This document shows positions 10,761-24,405 of a stretch of 64,000 nucleotides of DNA, one piece after another. Each line of letters starts with the position of its first letter. Within the stretch, counting starts at the first letter, position 1. Source of the stretch: Mansonella perstans (Eukaryota > Nematoda > Chromadorea > Rhabditida > Onchocercidae); NCBI GenBank assembly GCA_037074765.1, contig JBAMDO010000170.1, positions 57,410 to 121,409 on the forward strand, written 5' to 3'. The notes beneath the pieces were generated by a model that was given only the letters and a program-made list of their open reading frames with translations, did no database searches and had not been told where the DNA came from. Both the position numbers and the translations under genes were made by a program.

Positions 10761-13618
10761 AAGAAAATCAAAAATTTGGAGAAGTTAAAAAGGAATTCGC
10801 TCAAGCATCGGTACTCGTGCTGAAATTTCTATTTGAACGGCGATAAATTTTGAGAAGTCAGACAAGTGAAAAAGATGACAGTTAAAAATTTTAGGACAAG
10901 GACAAAGGCTTCGTTTTTTTTAGCGACCGTTTATTTTAAGTGATTTAACTGTTCACGGTTTAAAATAACTGTTGCGAGTATAAGTTTACTTTTTCAGACA
11001 CTTTAAAATATTATATTTGACTACAGTTTACAGCTTGCTTATTATTTCAGCGCGGATAGTTTTCAGCGAACTCCGGAATGGTTCCTTTGAAATTTAATTA
11101 ACGAATAGTACTCGGTGACAAAATTTGATCGATTTGTGTGAATACGTAGCATTTTTAACCACTGAATGAATTTTTGAAGCAAAAGCTTGCTATTTAGGAC
11201 GAAGGAGGAAGAATTTTCTGGATTGGATGCTCCAGCTTGCTTCCCGGTCTGCCAATATTACTAGCCATTTTTCGTATTTCATGGACTCGAGGCGATATCA
11301 GCTGCAGATAAGTTAATTTTCTGAACGTGATATCAACTAAAAGACTATCTAACTGCTCGTGGATTCATCCAAATTTTATGTTCCAGCTGAAATCAGATTT
11401 AACAGTATTGTTTTCAAATAAACACATTTTTCATTCATAGTTGCAGTTTTGAAAGTTCTTTAATTAAGTTTTCTGGACAAGTAGGAAGCAAGATTTCTCG
11501 ACCACGCGGAATGTCAATGTAATAGAGTAAGACACAAAGATATACTTTAAATAAATTTTAAGGGCGGGAGTTGGTGGTACAAGTGGTATATTTTTCACTT
11601 AATGAAAAACTGTTTATTTAAAGTGAGAGTACAATTGGATTCTCGTACAAAATTCTTTCTGTAATCAGTGAAAGACAGCAGCACTAAGAAATGATGTCAA
11701 GGAGCGAATTTCATCAACGTTTCTCTTCTCAACTTTATTCTGAGATTCTCACAACTTTTCACGATACAAGTCACTCCAAAAGTCAGTCTTAGAAGTATGT
11801 GAAGATTGAGATTCATCTCTCCTGCAATGTTTTTTATTGCACTGTGAATTCACGGCGCCTAATTATAATGAAAATTAAACAGTCTGCAAAAAGTTAGTTG
11901 GCAAGATGAACTTTGATTTTAGTTTTAAAAAAAGCAAAGCATTTTAGCTTACAATTAAAATTCACAATTGATCCAGAACAGCCATGAAGCTGAATGTATC
12001 GAAGGCTGTAACTGACTGATTTGAGCAGGTTTTGTGATTAATGTTGCTCTAAGTGAGAATTTAAAATGACTAATGAAAACGCCATTTCCATGCATAAAGA
12101 TCAATCAATTAGTCTATAGCGATAGCGCCAATAAAAAGCTCCTTGTAAATAAGGGATATAGTAAACATAAATAGTTCATTCTGTCAATAATCTTCAAATC
12201 CGAGAACTTTTTCTGAGAAATGCAAATTATCTGTTGTAACAGTAGATGCACTGCTGTAATGTCCAGCGAGTTTCCCAAAAAATAAAGAGGACTGATGCTT
12301 CTACATTGTCTCTGTGTATCCATTTCGATTTGATATGATTCACTGTTTTTGTATTTTTGCTTTTGTAAATTCTTATATGGTGCACAAAGGTCAGCAAATG
12401 ACTAATTGATTAATTGACTAAAAGTTACCAGTTCTTTCTTAGAGAAATGATGACAGACTAAAGTGGTGCCAATAAGAATCCTTAAAAACATAAACGAAAA
12501 AAATATATCTATGAGCTCATCAAGCTTTATAAATGTTACATGAATTTTCATAATAACTCGAAAAAATGGGCAATTAGCGCGAAGTATAACGCTGAAGTAT
12601 AGGACTGATATATTCTGATTTTGAGATTTCCTTTCATTCCAATGTACAGTCCTACTATTCACCTCAGTCGTTAAAGTCGTTAGTTATGGTAGTAACTGTT
12701 ACATGGTATATTAGTATATTGCGTTCAATAATTACTAAAACCATTTTTTGGAGATCATGATTCTTTTTTCCTTGTTACATTCTTACACGCCTAATAATAT
12801 CATTTCAGTCAGAATAATATTCTGTGCAGAAAATGAAATAAATAAGAGAAGTAAGAGCCTCAAAAGTGACAAGTATTTCATTCTTATTTCTAGTTTTTCT
12901 AACTTTTAATCTGTGGAGAAATAAACTGCTACGCAAGAAGTGAAAAGTTTGTCAAAAATTAAACCTTGAAAAAAAAAATAAACCATATTAAAAATCTCCT
13001 CATAGGCAATCATGAGCAAAAGGAGGTTAATCTCAGCTTGAAACATAGCAAAATGCGCCTTTTCGAATCCTCGCACTTTCAAGTTCATTACTTTTCTCCT
13101 TATTACTTTTTTTGGATGGAATACTTATACATTCCTCATGTAAACAATTATGGTAGCAGAAGACGGAGAATTTAAGTAACTGCGACATTATATTCATACA
13201 AGTCAAAGTTATTTATCTTTCTTTTAATCGACGCAATCCAAAATCAATCGAAAGTTTTCACAAGAGAGGATCTTCTGAAGCCTGATTTGGAAGTAAAACT
13301 GCTCTGAATTCGAGATTTTAGTTTTAGTTAGTTTAATAATTATTTCTAATTGTCAACAATTCTTATCGATTAATAATTTTAAGTTCCATTTTTAGCAAGA
13401 AGATAGCCGGTTATTTTCATCAAAACAATTGACAAATACTCATAAATTTGTATATTTCTTAATTTTCTTGAAAAAAAAAGACTTAAAAAGACTTTGATTT
13501 TGGACGGTTTTATGAAATAATTTAAACGTGAAATATTTCCATTTAATGTCACAATAAATTAACAATCAAGTACGTAAATTTCCCGTTAAAATTTATAATT
13601 GTGATTGCACTGCTGCAG
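10761..13618. other. Gene-free stretch
   Basis: No supported exon. The frames at 12114-12323 and 12402-12662 (minus), and the overlapping pair at about 12906-13175 on opposite strands, are low-complexity and lack conserved motifs. Confidence 0.45.
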
Positions 13619-14490
13619 CATGAAGTCATTTCAATGCAAATTGGCCAAGCTGGTGTGCAAACTGATAGTGCATGCTGGGATCTGTTCTGTCTGGAACTGG
13701 TATTCAAAGGGATGGCCAACTGGCTTCAGAATCGAGTCAATCAACAAAACGTGATTTATCATCACTGACGGCATTCTTCTCCGATGGATGGATGCTGTGT
13801 TATTATCGTTCAGTGAATGCTATGTTCTACGCACTTTGTTAGCTGATTTGGAGCCAACCGTTGCCGGTAACTGGCAATTTAACTTATTATTCTAGCAAAT
13901 TAAGCATGAAAAATGTTTTGTATAAATCATTGTTAAATGCACTACTTAAATTAATTTTAATAAAAAAGAAAAAAGCAAAAGCAAAAAGATGTTTGAACGA
14001 AATAAAATGAATCGGATTAACACTTTGCAGATGTGATTCGTACTGAAAATACAAGCAATTATTTCATCCGTAGCAAATGGTAACCGGTCGTGAGGATGAG
14101 CAAATAATTATGCCCGTGGGCATAATGCAATTGGAAGAGATATGACTGATACGGTAATGGATCGTATTCGTTGTCTGACCGAGAATTGTGGTTGTCTGCA
14201 AGATTATTACTTCTTCTGCTTCTGTAGAAACCGGTTCCGGTTTTATATCATTGCTAATGGAACAATTAACAATTGATTATGGGAAAAAAGCAAACTAGAA
14301 TTTTCTATCTATCCGGCTCCACAAGTTTCAGTTTCGGTAGTAGGCCTCACCATTCGATTCTTACAACGCATGGCATTCTTGAGCATGCTGATTGCTCATT
14401 CATTGTTGACAATGAAGGGATTTATGACTTATGTCACCGTAATCTTTGTGTTGATCGATCATCCTATCCTAACCTGAATCGTCTTATAGG
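13619..14490 (+). pseudogene. Alpha-tubulin pseudogene
   Basis: The sequence reads HEVISMQIGQAGVQ at 13619, then CWDLFCLE, a shifted DLEPTV, DVIRTENT after a retained intron (13867-14030, GT...TTTGCAG), then TDTVMDRIRCLTENC, LLMEQL...[43 protein letters not shown] and NLNRLI at about 14480. These are in order along alpha-tubulin, covering about its N-terminal half. They fall in different frames, with several stops and indels. The retained intron and the acceptor at 13618 argue against a retroposed copy; it is a decayed duplicate of a genomic gene. No C-terminal half follows. Confidence 0.88.
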
Positions 14491-17400
14491 TTTTCCCATT
14501 ATAATAACAAATTTTCTTCTATAATTTTTTGAATATTAAACGATAAATGGATTTGCTATCATTAATTGCAATTAATTGAGTAATGAATAATTTAAAAATG
14601 ATTGTTAAAAATTTTTAAATTGCATTTTTTCTTTCATTTTCTACCCCACTTTAAACTCTTACATATTTTACTGAAAGGAAAAAAAAGGAAAAAAAGAGAA
14701 ATAATTTCAACGTTAAACTTATAAGTCATTCATCGATTAGTAGTAAGCATAGTGAGGGCTAAATGCACCTTTTAAAAACATTATAAACAAAAGCAACAAG
14801 GGTAATTTTTATCTGATATCGAGAAAGATACCTTCATCGAAGCATTGAAGTGTGTCACACATAACCTTTAAATTTTTCTAATTTTCCATAAATTACAAAA
14901 AAAAAAAAACGAAAAAAGAAAAAAAAAAAGCACGAAAAAAAGCAAAAACAAAAATTTCATAATTATTCTCAATCACCGCCAATGCTGTTTTATCAGTTTC
15001 CTTCTTCTCTTCATTATATTAAATCTTACTAATCTTTGCTTATCTCTTCACTCAATGAGAAACATTGCATTGCATAAATTTTAACAATCTCTGCCCATTT
15101 ATTTACCCAAAGTCAATGTCGTTACTTATCGTATTTCCGGTAGAATTCTCATGTTGTTTGCAAAAATGCAAAATCCTTTCTCCTTGCACTTACATTTCTT
15201 ACCCAAAATGAACTTTTTTGGCATATACATGAAACGGGGTGAAGCATTAGCTCATCCTTGATTTCTTTAACCCCCTAGTTAGACACAACAGGTTTCAACC
15301 TTAGCTCTCTCCTAACTTGTTATAACACACATCATATCACGTCATATTATTTACGTACTATCTCACCGATTTATTTTTCAAAAATGAGAAAATAACTGTG
15401 AATTCAAATACTTCAATGATAACGTTTCATTAAAAGGTTAAGTGTCAAACGAAGTCAATGAAAGCTGGTATAAATTATTGTGACAAATTGATTTAAACTG
15501 ATTCAAAGCTCAAAAATCTGTTTAAACTCAAAATCAAGCAAATTAATTTAAAGCAAAAGTAAATATCACATCTGTTTATCATCACACGAGTATTTTATCA
15601 GTATTTTGTAAAATGCTACCGCGTATTTATGCAAATTATAACTAAGTTATAACGAAATTAAAACTCTAACGATAGAGGTGGATAAGAACGAGAATAAAAC
15701 TTTAGCATATCTGATAATTTGCGAAAAAATGCGCTAAGATTTTACAAATTATTGATAAAATAATCCATATGATGCAAATAAGCATAAAAAAAATTACAAA
15801 AAATTTTGATATAAATTATAACTTGCGAAAGTCTCAATTTCTTTTTTATCCAATCCTAGATAATTGGCACATCTCTGGAACATATCCACGTGTAGAATAT
15901 GTGGTGAGTTTGAAGAAATGTTATTGCATATTTACAAATTGTAACTTTCATTAAAGTTTCACTCACTTATATATACATATCCGTTTTGAAATGTGTCCAT
16001 GTTTTGTAGAACGTGCTAGTTATAAACAGAACGGTAAATATGCGCTTTAAGCTTTTTTGACAAGATATGCAAATTTTTATATGAATAAGTTTTAACTTTT
16101 ATAAACTTTAAAGAATCGGTTATGTTATTGCTATAATTATTCACTGGGGTGAACGGTCTTAGCTTCTTGCTTGGGTTGTTTTCTTGGCATTACTTAATTG
16201 ACAGATTCTATCTGATTCTACGTACCAGTTAATGCTTCTATCATTTGTTCACATCCCTAATTTTCCATTAATTAATTTGTAGCTCTATTATAAAAGCTAA
16301 TATATCATTTATAATCTTTCAATTATCAAACTTGTAACATTTTACCTACATGAAAGTCCACCGATATAGAACTAGTATTCGGTATCAAACAAAAGAAACT
16401 GGTATTCGAAGGGATTTCTTGATAATATAATAATAATAGCCCTTTTGAGTTGTATCAAGCCGCCTTGCTTCTTCGTTATTATAATCATAAAAAAAATCGA
16501 ATTACATTTCAAGCGCAGTTATTTTTTCAAATAATATTGGTAATTTTTGATATTACAATTGGATTATTATTGAATTATTGCTCTTCAAACTGCTACTTAC
16601 GCAACAAATTTTGCGGGGCAAATAATTGCAGCAGATTTGCCATTCATGTAATGTATTTTTTTAACAACAAAATTTGACAAATCTATCGATAAAATGAATA
16701 TTAAAAAGATGGCATACACTCTTGTTATTTAAATTAAATTTCTCAGTTCAATTAATAAACTATGGATCAGTAATTTCGGTAGTCGATTTGGTTCTCCTGC
16801 TTGGGGCGAGAACAGAGCATTTTCAAACCTTTAAAATCGATTTTTAATCAATTGTACTTCAGAAAATCTCTCTGTAATGATTGATTCAACATTTAAAACT
16901 ATAAATTTTGACAGAATTTTTGAGGCATTAAAGATCCAAATGAGAACTGATAACCGGACATTTGGAGAACAATTATGGGCAAAACTGATAAACCTCCACC
17001 GTATTTTAAAACAATTCTTTTGACAAAAAAACTGAACTTTGACAAAAACTGAACTTTCGTAATTCTTCGAAAAAACTTTGCTAGGCAGGGATCCGTTAAC
17101 AATGTCAACTCATGCTGAAAAAATTAAAAAATCAGTGCACAAAAAATGAAATCGTGCTGAAAAATTGGGAAAAAACTTTCAAAAAATCAAGAAACCTTTC
17201 TACAAGACGTGATCAGAGTATTCCTCCTAACATAATTTTAGCTTTCATCAAAAGTTTTAATTGTTTTATTTTGACAGGAAAAAAAACAATGCAATAAGAA
17301 AATAAAATTGAAAACTTTAGCAAAATATTTAGCACTCTTTGTTCAACTGAAATACTACAGAAAAGAAAAAGATACTTGGTACTTTTTGGCCAATAAATAA

Positions 17401-17690
17401 ATTTGACAGTTTTTAGCAGTCTAGAAATAAAACTTTGGCGAAAATACCTAGTATTTTTTGACTAAATGATTAAATTCAAACATAAGAAGTACTTACAGAT
17501 CCTTTATCAAAAGGAAACATTTTATCATGAGGAAAAAATTAATCTTTATCGAAAAAACGAAATCATTATTTGTTCGGAAAAAGAAAAAGTTTAAAAATAA
17601 TAATTTAAAATCAAATTTGATGAAAAATTTCAAAAACCTTCAATTTTAAAACAAAATAAAATTAAAATTTCAATTATGACTATTGTACGA
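14491..17690. other. Very AT-rich gene-free stretch
   Basis: Contains A-rich runs (for example 14894-14945) and no exon with splice context. The frames at 15769-15954 and 16450-16677 are asparagine/isoleucine/lysine-rich and look fortuitous. Confidence 0.45.
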
Positions 17691-17989
17691 AAAAAAAAAA
17701 AACCGTGAAAATTTGTCGTGAAAATTTGCGTTGCCTTGTTTGGAAGAGATTGATGATGATGTTTTTCTGTTGCCTGACACAGAAGCGCGACGTTGGTAAA
17801 AGTTTATTGATGATAGTAATAGCATTAATGGCGAGTATAGAGAATAAGAATACAGTTACAGGGTGAGTTTCTTGTTGGTGAAAAGAAATAGCGAGGTCGG
17901 ACGTCGAACTGATACAAAACTGAGTGCAAACAGATTGGGAATTTCTTATTGTTATATAAGAAAAGTTTAAGGAGATTTTTTCAACAATC

Positions 17990-18800
17990 AGGCATATAAG
18001 ATCTTCATAAATTGAGATATTCTCACAGCAGCAAAGGAAATTTAATGTTTCATAAAAGACTAACCCTTTTTGTGCATAAGGAAATTGCACGTAAATTATT
18101 TTGCCAAATCAGACAAGAAACAAAATTAGACGCTTTAAAGGTCAGACAGCTGACTCTTGATTTTAGGCATGGGGAAATGCTTGTTGTTCGACGGAATAAT
18201 AGTAAATGCAAAACTACTTGACTTAGACAAATAATTTTGTCGGTTTTGCCGACTTTCCAACTGAGAGAAGATTTTAAGGTGAGGATATGTTGATCTTTTT
18301 GATATAGCAGAATATCAGGAATATAGATAGCATTCATTAAGAATGAGATACAATCGTTGCATCTCAATCCTGAGGAATAAATTTAAATGAATTATTGTTG
18401 GAGGGACAGAAACAGAGCGGAACAACAGCCGAATCGGTAATTCAAATGAAGTAATAAGGATTCTTTTAAAGGAAATCGATATGCGTATAGTACGTACTGA
18501 GTAAACGATGAGCTGAATTAAAGATCCGAGATAATCAAAAACCATAATTAATTTATACCGAGAACAATTGGGTGCTAATTACAGCATGAGAATAGTTGAA
18601 TATAAGATCTCTACAAACTAACAATATTCTCACAACTGCATGAGGAATTAACAAACAAAAATGGTTTTTTACATGTAGAGGATATCGCATGGAAATTATT
18701 TTGCCAGATGTACAACTTTCTCAACGACAGACAAAGACACTTTGGACTATTTGAAGGTTTGATAACTAACTCATTGACACTCGTATCAACCCCTTCTTTA
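17990..18800 (+). repeat. Two diverged tandem copies of a ~200 bp unit
   Basis: The segment from about 17995 to 18230 (from a TATAAGATCT-like start through an ATTCTCACA motif and AAATTATTTTGCCA) recurs in diverged form at about 18598-18790 in the same orientation. The upstream part (17796-17865) also resembles 50117-50185 inside another repeat. Probably an old dispersed element. Confidence 0.45.
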
Positions 18801-20954
18801 AAAGTTTTCAATTTATTTTATTTCTTTTTTTTGAAGTCTGTATTTCTAGAAAAAATTTTTTAAATGTTTTCTAAAACTTTCGTCTAATACTTAAATGAAG
18901 ATATTAATTAATTTAACTCTATTTCTTATCCCTTTTTCATCGAAAAATTTGATGCAAAGCGAAATTTACAAAATTCAATGACAGAAATTATTTTTTTCCC
19001 GAAAACAAATTCTTTTCGCAGTGGAAAAATTGATAAAATCTAAAACTTCAATTGCAACATTGATATAAATGATGTTATATGAATTAAAATCAAATGGTTA
19101 GGCTTCTTTCTGAAGTTTGAAAAAATAAATGAATGACTCTTTTTATGAAATAATAATTAAAGAAAACGAAAAATCAAGAAAGAACAAACAATTTAATTGC
19201 AAAAATAAACAATGATTATAATGATAAAAATTTGAATTTGAAATAAAATCACAAATGATGTTTGCACTTTTTTCTCATTATGTATTAATGAATTCATCTT
19301 GTTCTTCATCATTGTCATCATTATCATCACCATTATGATCATTCATTATTCATCCCGATCATCATCATCATCATTATCTTCATCATCTTTCTCATCAAAT
19401 TTTTTAATTTCAGTAGCATTTTCATAAAGTATGCTTTGAGGTATTTGTATGCGCATTATATTTCGACCATATTCATCTGTTGAATTATTAATTTCCATTT
19501 TTGTACTGCCGTTTTGGTTGATTCACCTAATATTGCTGTTTTAACCACCAATTCAACCACTCTCCTGCAATAATTTCCACAATACTTTTTAAGAATTTAG
19601 GAGAAAAAAAATGAGTAAGTAATATGAACAGATTATAATATAGTCTAAATTCCCAACCAAAACAAAAAGGAAATATCGCCCAATCAGGTACTATTTCTTC
19701 AATAAACAATTAGCACATTTCGCTTCTTCGTATGATTGGTATTTCTGTAAAAAAATTAGTGGCATTATATGTTTTGCCGAAAAAGTCATACTTGTTCATT
19801 TGCTGACAAACACAAAAAGAAAAATCTTACACTTGTTTATTTGTTGGTAAATCAAAATACTGTTACATTTATTTACTTGTTAACAAAGTAAAAACAAAAA
19901 TTTTGAAAATATATAAAATATGTACATAACATATATATGATTATTTGATGAGAAACACTTATTCAACTAAGAAACTTTTTTTTCGAAATAGAGCCCATAA
20001 AGTACTATGTTGCTGATCGCTCATTTCCTGATGTATTTGTATTTGCTGTTTGCGTAACTGTTGAATCATTTTATGCTTTTCTTTCGGCCTCTTCATTAAT
20101 TAATCAAACTGTTGAATTTGTTCTTATGATCGCATATTTTGACTAACAAATAAATTAAAATAAGATGAAATAATTTACTTATCAAATTTTAATCAGATTA
20201 TAAATATATTAAAGTACTTTGAAAAAAAAATGTTAATTAAAAAGGCAAATTGATTGAAATTGTTTATTTTGTTTGCGATCAAATTTTTAATCGAAAAATT
20301 TTCAATTTTAATCAGATTAAAATTATTTAACAAATATATTAAAATATGTTTGAAAAATTAAAAATACTTTCGTCTTGCTTGTTAAAAGAATGAAAATAGT
20401 CATGAAAGAAATAATTAATGCCATCGTAAATAAAACTATTCCAGCGATCTGTAAAACATTTTTTGATCTGAAATTTCTTTGCTAACAAATATATTCCTAT
20501 TGATGGTTTCGTTTTTCAATTTAATCTATTTCATTTGTTTTGAAAAATTGTCGTTCGTTTGAAATTGATCTGCTAGAAGGCCAATGGGCATCATTATAAG
20601 TGTTAGTCTACTGGGGATTGCCAATGGATAATTCCGCATTAATATATTCGTAATTATTGTCGCACTAAATGACTATATATATACATGGGCATATATTTGC
20701 TTTTGATCACAGTGAAACAATTATCACTAAACAAACATTTTATTAAAAAAAGTCGAAACTTTTAAATATGAAAGTTTTTTTTTTTTATAAATTTAAATGT
20801 AAAATTTTAAAAATCATTAAGCAATCATTAATTTTTCAAGAAAACTGGCAAATTATCATACAAACATATATGCCTTAAAATTATTAAAATGCTGAAGAAT
20901 GAAGCAAGCATTATTAATAGAAAATTTTTTTTAAACATTAATTTAAATTTCTAT
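18801..20954. other. AT-rich gene-free stretch with a CAT-type microsatellite
   Basis: Around 19300-19400 lies an imperfect (CAT/ATC)n tract. Elsewhere there are A/T runs only. No supported exon. Confidence 0.5.
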
Positions 20955-21757
20955 AGCAAAGATCCAAATTTTTCCGTATCCGATGCAGCTGTAAAATAAT
21001 TCTAAGACAACAAACTTGTCTATTTTTACAGTATCATCAATAGAAGCATATACCGTGATTGCATACTGTACAATTTTAGCTTTGACTGATCAAAAATGGG
21101 GAACCGAAAGGAAATACTGGACAAATCTCAGAAAATGGTTTATTTTAGAGCTAAATTTAATAAAGCAAAAGCAAACCTTAAAGCAGTCTGATTTAAATTT
21201 TGTTTGATTTAATCTTAAAATTGTCATATTAAAAATAAAGAAAAATGAACACAATTTTTAAATTCCTGACTAAAATGAAAAAATCGTCGTAACTTTCGGG
21301 CAGTATCATAAATGGTAGCAATCAGAAGTGTTTTTTTTTTTTTTTTTTTACGGAACAAAAACTCGACGAGAGTGAAAAGAAAGATAAAAGAAGTTCCGGA
21401 TACGGACGAAAAGAAAGAGAATCACTCAATTTCCTTCTTGGTAATATATTTTAAAGTTCATTTAATTTTCGTTGATCGATAAAATTTTGAAGAAAAAGAG
21501 TTTTTGTTTCCTAAATTGTTAAAATATTGGAGAAGAAAGTCGTTTATCAAAAGGATAAAAACTTGACATAACTGATATGATGCTTCTGGTAAAGAGAATT
21601 TGAAAATTGTGCCATTTATAGTATCAATCAGCCAAATGAAAGTAATGAACGATAAGATTAAATTATAAAAATTTATTGTAATACGACCTGTTTTCGAGAA
21701 ATTAGAAAGTTTGCATAAATTTGTTCAGTTAATTCAATTACACGAATTTTATTCAGG
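20955..21757 (+). repeat. Dispersed repeat, copy 1
   Basis: This stretch matches 44075-44595 in the same orientation. Shared pieces: the TTTTTCCNTATCCGATGCAG start; a short open segment reading EAYTVIAYxxILA; ATTTTAAAGTTCATTTAATTTT; and a final TTAATTCAATTACACGAATT. This copy has extra sequence before the last piece. The shared open segment stays readable in both copies, so the unit may once have been coding. I do not recognise the family. Confidence 0.7.
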
Positions 21758-22379
21758 AAATGATTGGACTTGGTACTGTGATAATAAAAGATTGGAAATT
21801 TTCAATCATTATATTTTCTATTGTAATTCTTCTTTTTGCTATTCGTCAATTTCTGCTTCGTCCTTTTTCAAATGTACTGAAAATTTAACTGCAAAAATTA
21901 TTTTTTTTTAATAATTTTGGAAACTTGTCAAAGTTCATTATCATATTCAATAATCATTACCATTATACACATACCTTAATTTTATATCACAACGATTTGA
22001 TCATTTACATACTCTTTTCATCAAAACTCTTTTCATCGCTAACTGTTCGTCTGAAATGATTGCTAATACTGCAAATTTTTATATATCAATTATTAAGACA
22101 GTATTTCTAGATAAGTGAAAAAAATTTTTAAAAATAAGTAAAAACTCATCGCGTTCCTCATCTTATCAAATAATTAACAAATTAAATTACAGCATAAAAA
22201 GTACTTTAAAAATCAGATAATAATTTAAAATATGTTGCTGAAATTAAAGTGATACGATAAGGTCAGTCATAAAAAACTTCTCTTTCATCATATAAAATGA
22301 CAGTTCAAAAAAATTAAAAACTGACTAATAATTAAAGTGTCGGAAAAAAATTTTCACAATAATAGTATATCAATTCACT
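21758..22379. other. Gene-free stretch
   Basis: AT-rich; nothing recognisable. Confidence 0.5.
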
Positions 22380-22819
22380 GCAAACTTCACACTAAACAAA
22401 ATAGAGGTCTATACCAAAACTCATATAAGGATAGCAACGCTAAAATGCAGCGATGTTAGTCGTACGGTATGTACTAAAGCCTTTTGAGATTCTCTCTATC
22501 TGTAGAATCAGACCAGATTAATACTTCGGCAGCCACTTTACATTTTGGCAAAGCACTCAATCAGCAAAGACTAAGCGGAACAGATCTTAAACAGCTATCT
22601 CCAAATCAATGGAGGATTGTAAATAACATGCGATACTCTTGTGGATTATGGATGGTTTACGCATTCGATGCCAGCAACAACAAGTTCCTATTACAAAAAG
22701 AAATGTTCATCTACGATGGAAGAAAAACGGTACCGGATCTCGACAGTATCCAAAATTGCCTCACACAAAGCGAATCCATAACAATCTATAACAAATACAA
22801 ATATAGTTTTATGGAATAA
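22380..22819 (+). pseudogene. Unrecognised coding fragment, apparently frameshifted
   Basis: From 22484 a 111-codon frame reads TSAATLHFGKALNQQRLSG, then QLSPNQWRIVNNMRYSCG, LWMVYAFDASNNKF and ends YKYSFME with a stop at 22819. Base composition is less AT-rich than its flanks and residue usage is balanced, which suggests real coding ancestry. Just upstream (22380-22480) another frame is open (reading through KIEVYTKTHIRIATLKCSD) and runs into a stop, so the two would need a frameshift. A splice (GTATGT at 22468 to CTGTAG at about 22503) does not restore phase. I do not recognise a family; a relic of a mobile-element protein is one possibility. Confidence 0.35.
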
Positions 22820-23448
22820 AACAGAAAGAAGGAATTTGCATAATTCAGAGAGTTTTTTGATTTAATATCAAATCACTTCGCCCAACTGCTTATTCTATCT
22901 ACTCGATCTCATTCCGAATAGTTTTTTCATACGCTGTTCTCGCGCATCTTCCGGCTGTTGAAAATGTATAGTCGTTCGAATTCCAAGAAATCGAACAAAC
23001 CAAACGTGGCTTTTGTGCAGTCTGGTTAATATTTCTTTTATGTTGTCATCCCGAGCTTTATTTGGGATTACCGTAACTAGAAGGCTTTCGTACTTTTATT
23101 TAAAAATAGAAGAGAAGTAAATATTTTTGGAAGTTTGCCACTACTAATCCTGGGATCATTGTGTTATTAGCAGGCTTTATTATCTTAGTAGTAAATTTAA
23201 GTGAAAAATTATTAGAAATATGGTTAGCACATTTCTTAAATTTCACTGAAATTTGCGAACTAAAAGAAATTAATCGTTTAATTATATATGAAAGGATTGT
23301 TTTGTTTGATATTCCGATTTTGAAAGGTTTCATTTTTTAAACCAATACATTTCAAATGAAAAAAAATTTTCTGCCGTAAGATTGCAACTTACTCAATACA
23401 GTAGGAAACTTCAATGTTGCAGAAAAAATTCCACTCGAAGAAAAAATG

Positions 23449-23620
23449 TTTACGAAATTTCAGTGACTCCGTCAGCTCCTATAAGGATGAAGTCGTCAAC
23501 AATGAACTGGCTAATCAATCGTGGATTTGTGGCAATGGCACCACCGCGACCACTTGTGCCGCAATTAGTCGGACTATGATCACTTGGACCACGACCGCTG
23601 GGACTGCGACCACTTCTCAC
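23449..23620 (-). CDS. Possible last exon of an unrecognised minus-strand gene
   Basis: On the minus strand, an AACAG acceptor is followed by an open stretch that starts IFGRVVRSGRSPSGRG, passes DHSPTNCGTSGRGGAIA and ends IVDDFILIGADGVTEIS with TAA. The segment is clearly more GC-rich than the surroundings. It contains repeated Ser/Gly/Arg codons, and the plus-strand frame is threonine-rich, so a degenerate repeat is an alternative. No partner exon was found. Confidence 0.3.
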
Positions 23621-23787
23621 TACTCTTCCGAATATCTGTTGAATTTTTACGAAACAACCAATTAATCTGAAACGAAGATGAACAGTAACGCTGCTTTTAG
23701 CGTACATCTGACCACTAATTTCTTGATGTAATCAGTAATTCTATCATCTCTGGCATCAGTAATAACTTATGCAGATTTCTTCTTTAG

Positions 23788-24405
23788 ATGGGCATGTTTT
23801 TCGGTAAAATGTCTAACTGTATGGGTATATGCCAGCTTTGATTGATGAAGAGCGTTTCCGACGCCATCGCAAGGTTCATGAACGTACGAAGATTCCTGCG
23901 TGCACTCTGTCTGGGATTATCTTACACTCATTGCTTTCCAATGTTAATAATCATCAATTTGCAGAAAAAATTGTAAATTAAAATTGTTTTGCTACAGTTT
24001 TCATTTCAGTTTAAAATAATATACCTGATCTGTTTGTCACTAATCAGTCAGACTAGTTATACTATCTGCTTTACGTTATGCTACACATAGATGTTCTGTC
24101 TGCAGGTCAGTGTTAATTACACGGATCGAACTGGTGGAAGTATGATAGTAACGTGTCGCCGTGAGGATGGAAAATTGGTCGTTTGTTTGGTTTATTCTTG
24201 TGAATTCATTGTTGCTGCATCAGCTAGTCCACTTGCACTGCTACCATCTCCTAATTTGCGTCATGTGGTTCTCAATATGATGGAAATTATTTCGGTTAAA
24301 TTCCCGAAAAGCTATCACAATACTGTTTCTCAGAAATCTGCATCAACTAGCTCAAAATCAAAACTGCAAATCTACCCACCTCTCGCCACCTCAAATCATT
24401 TTCAG
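23788..24405 (+). CDS. Unrecognised conserved-looking protein, 5' three exons
   Basis: Exons 23788-23803, 23836-23972 and 24106-24405 join in frame to about 151 residues. ATG follows a CTTTAG acceptor directly. The sequence begins MGMFFALIDEERFRRHRKVH, continues RTKIPACTLSGIILHSLL, then VNYTDRTGGSMIVTCRRED, LVVCLVYSCEFIVAAS and SPNLRHVVLNMMEIISVKF. The last exon ends in a serine-rich tail before a CAG/GTGCC donor. The dense, non-repetitive residue mix and three matching phases point to a real gene. A possible further exon (24551-24663) would add a hydrophobic tail ending in TKAF, but this is weak. I cannot assign a family. The junction after residue 51 is phase 0. Confidence 0.5.

Noticed and set aside
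17680..18090. 136-codon minus-strand frame
   Set aside because: It overlaps a diverged repeat, contains a poly-Phe end from an A-run and lacks splice context or motifs. Treated as chance.
19300..19400. Possible regulatory CAT/ATC array
   Set aside because: Imperfect triplet microsatellite with no constant spacers; not a CRISPR array or a binding-site cluster.
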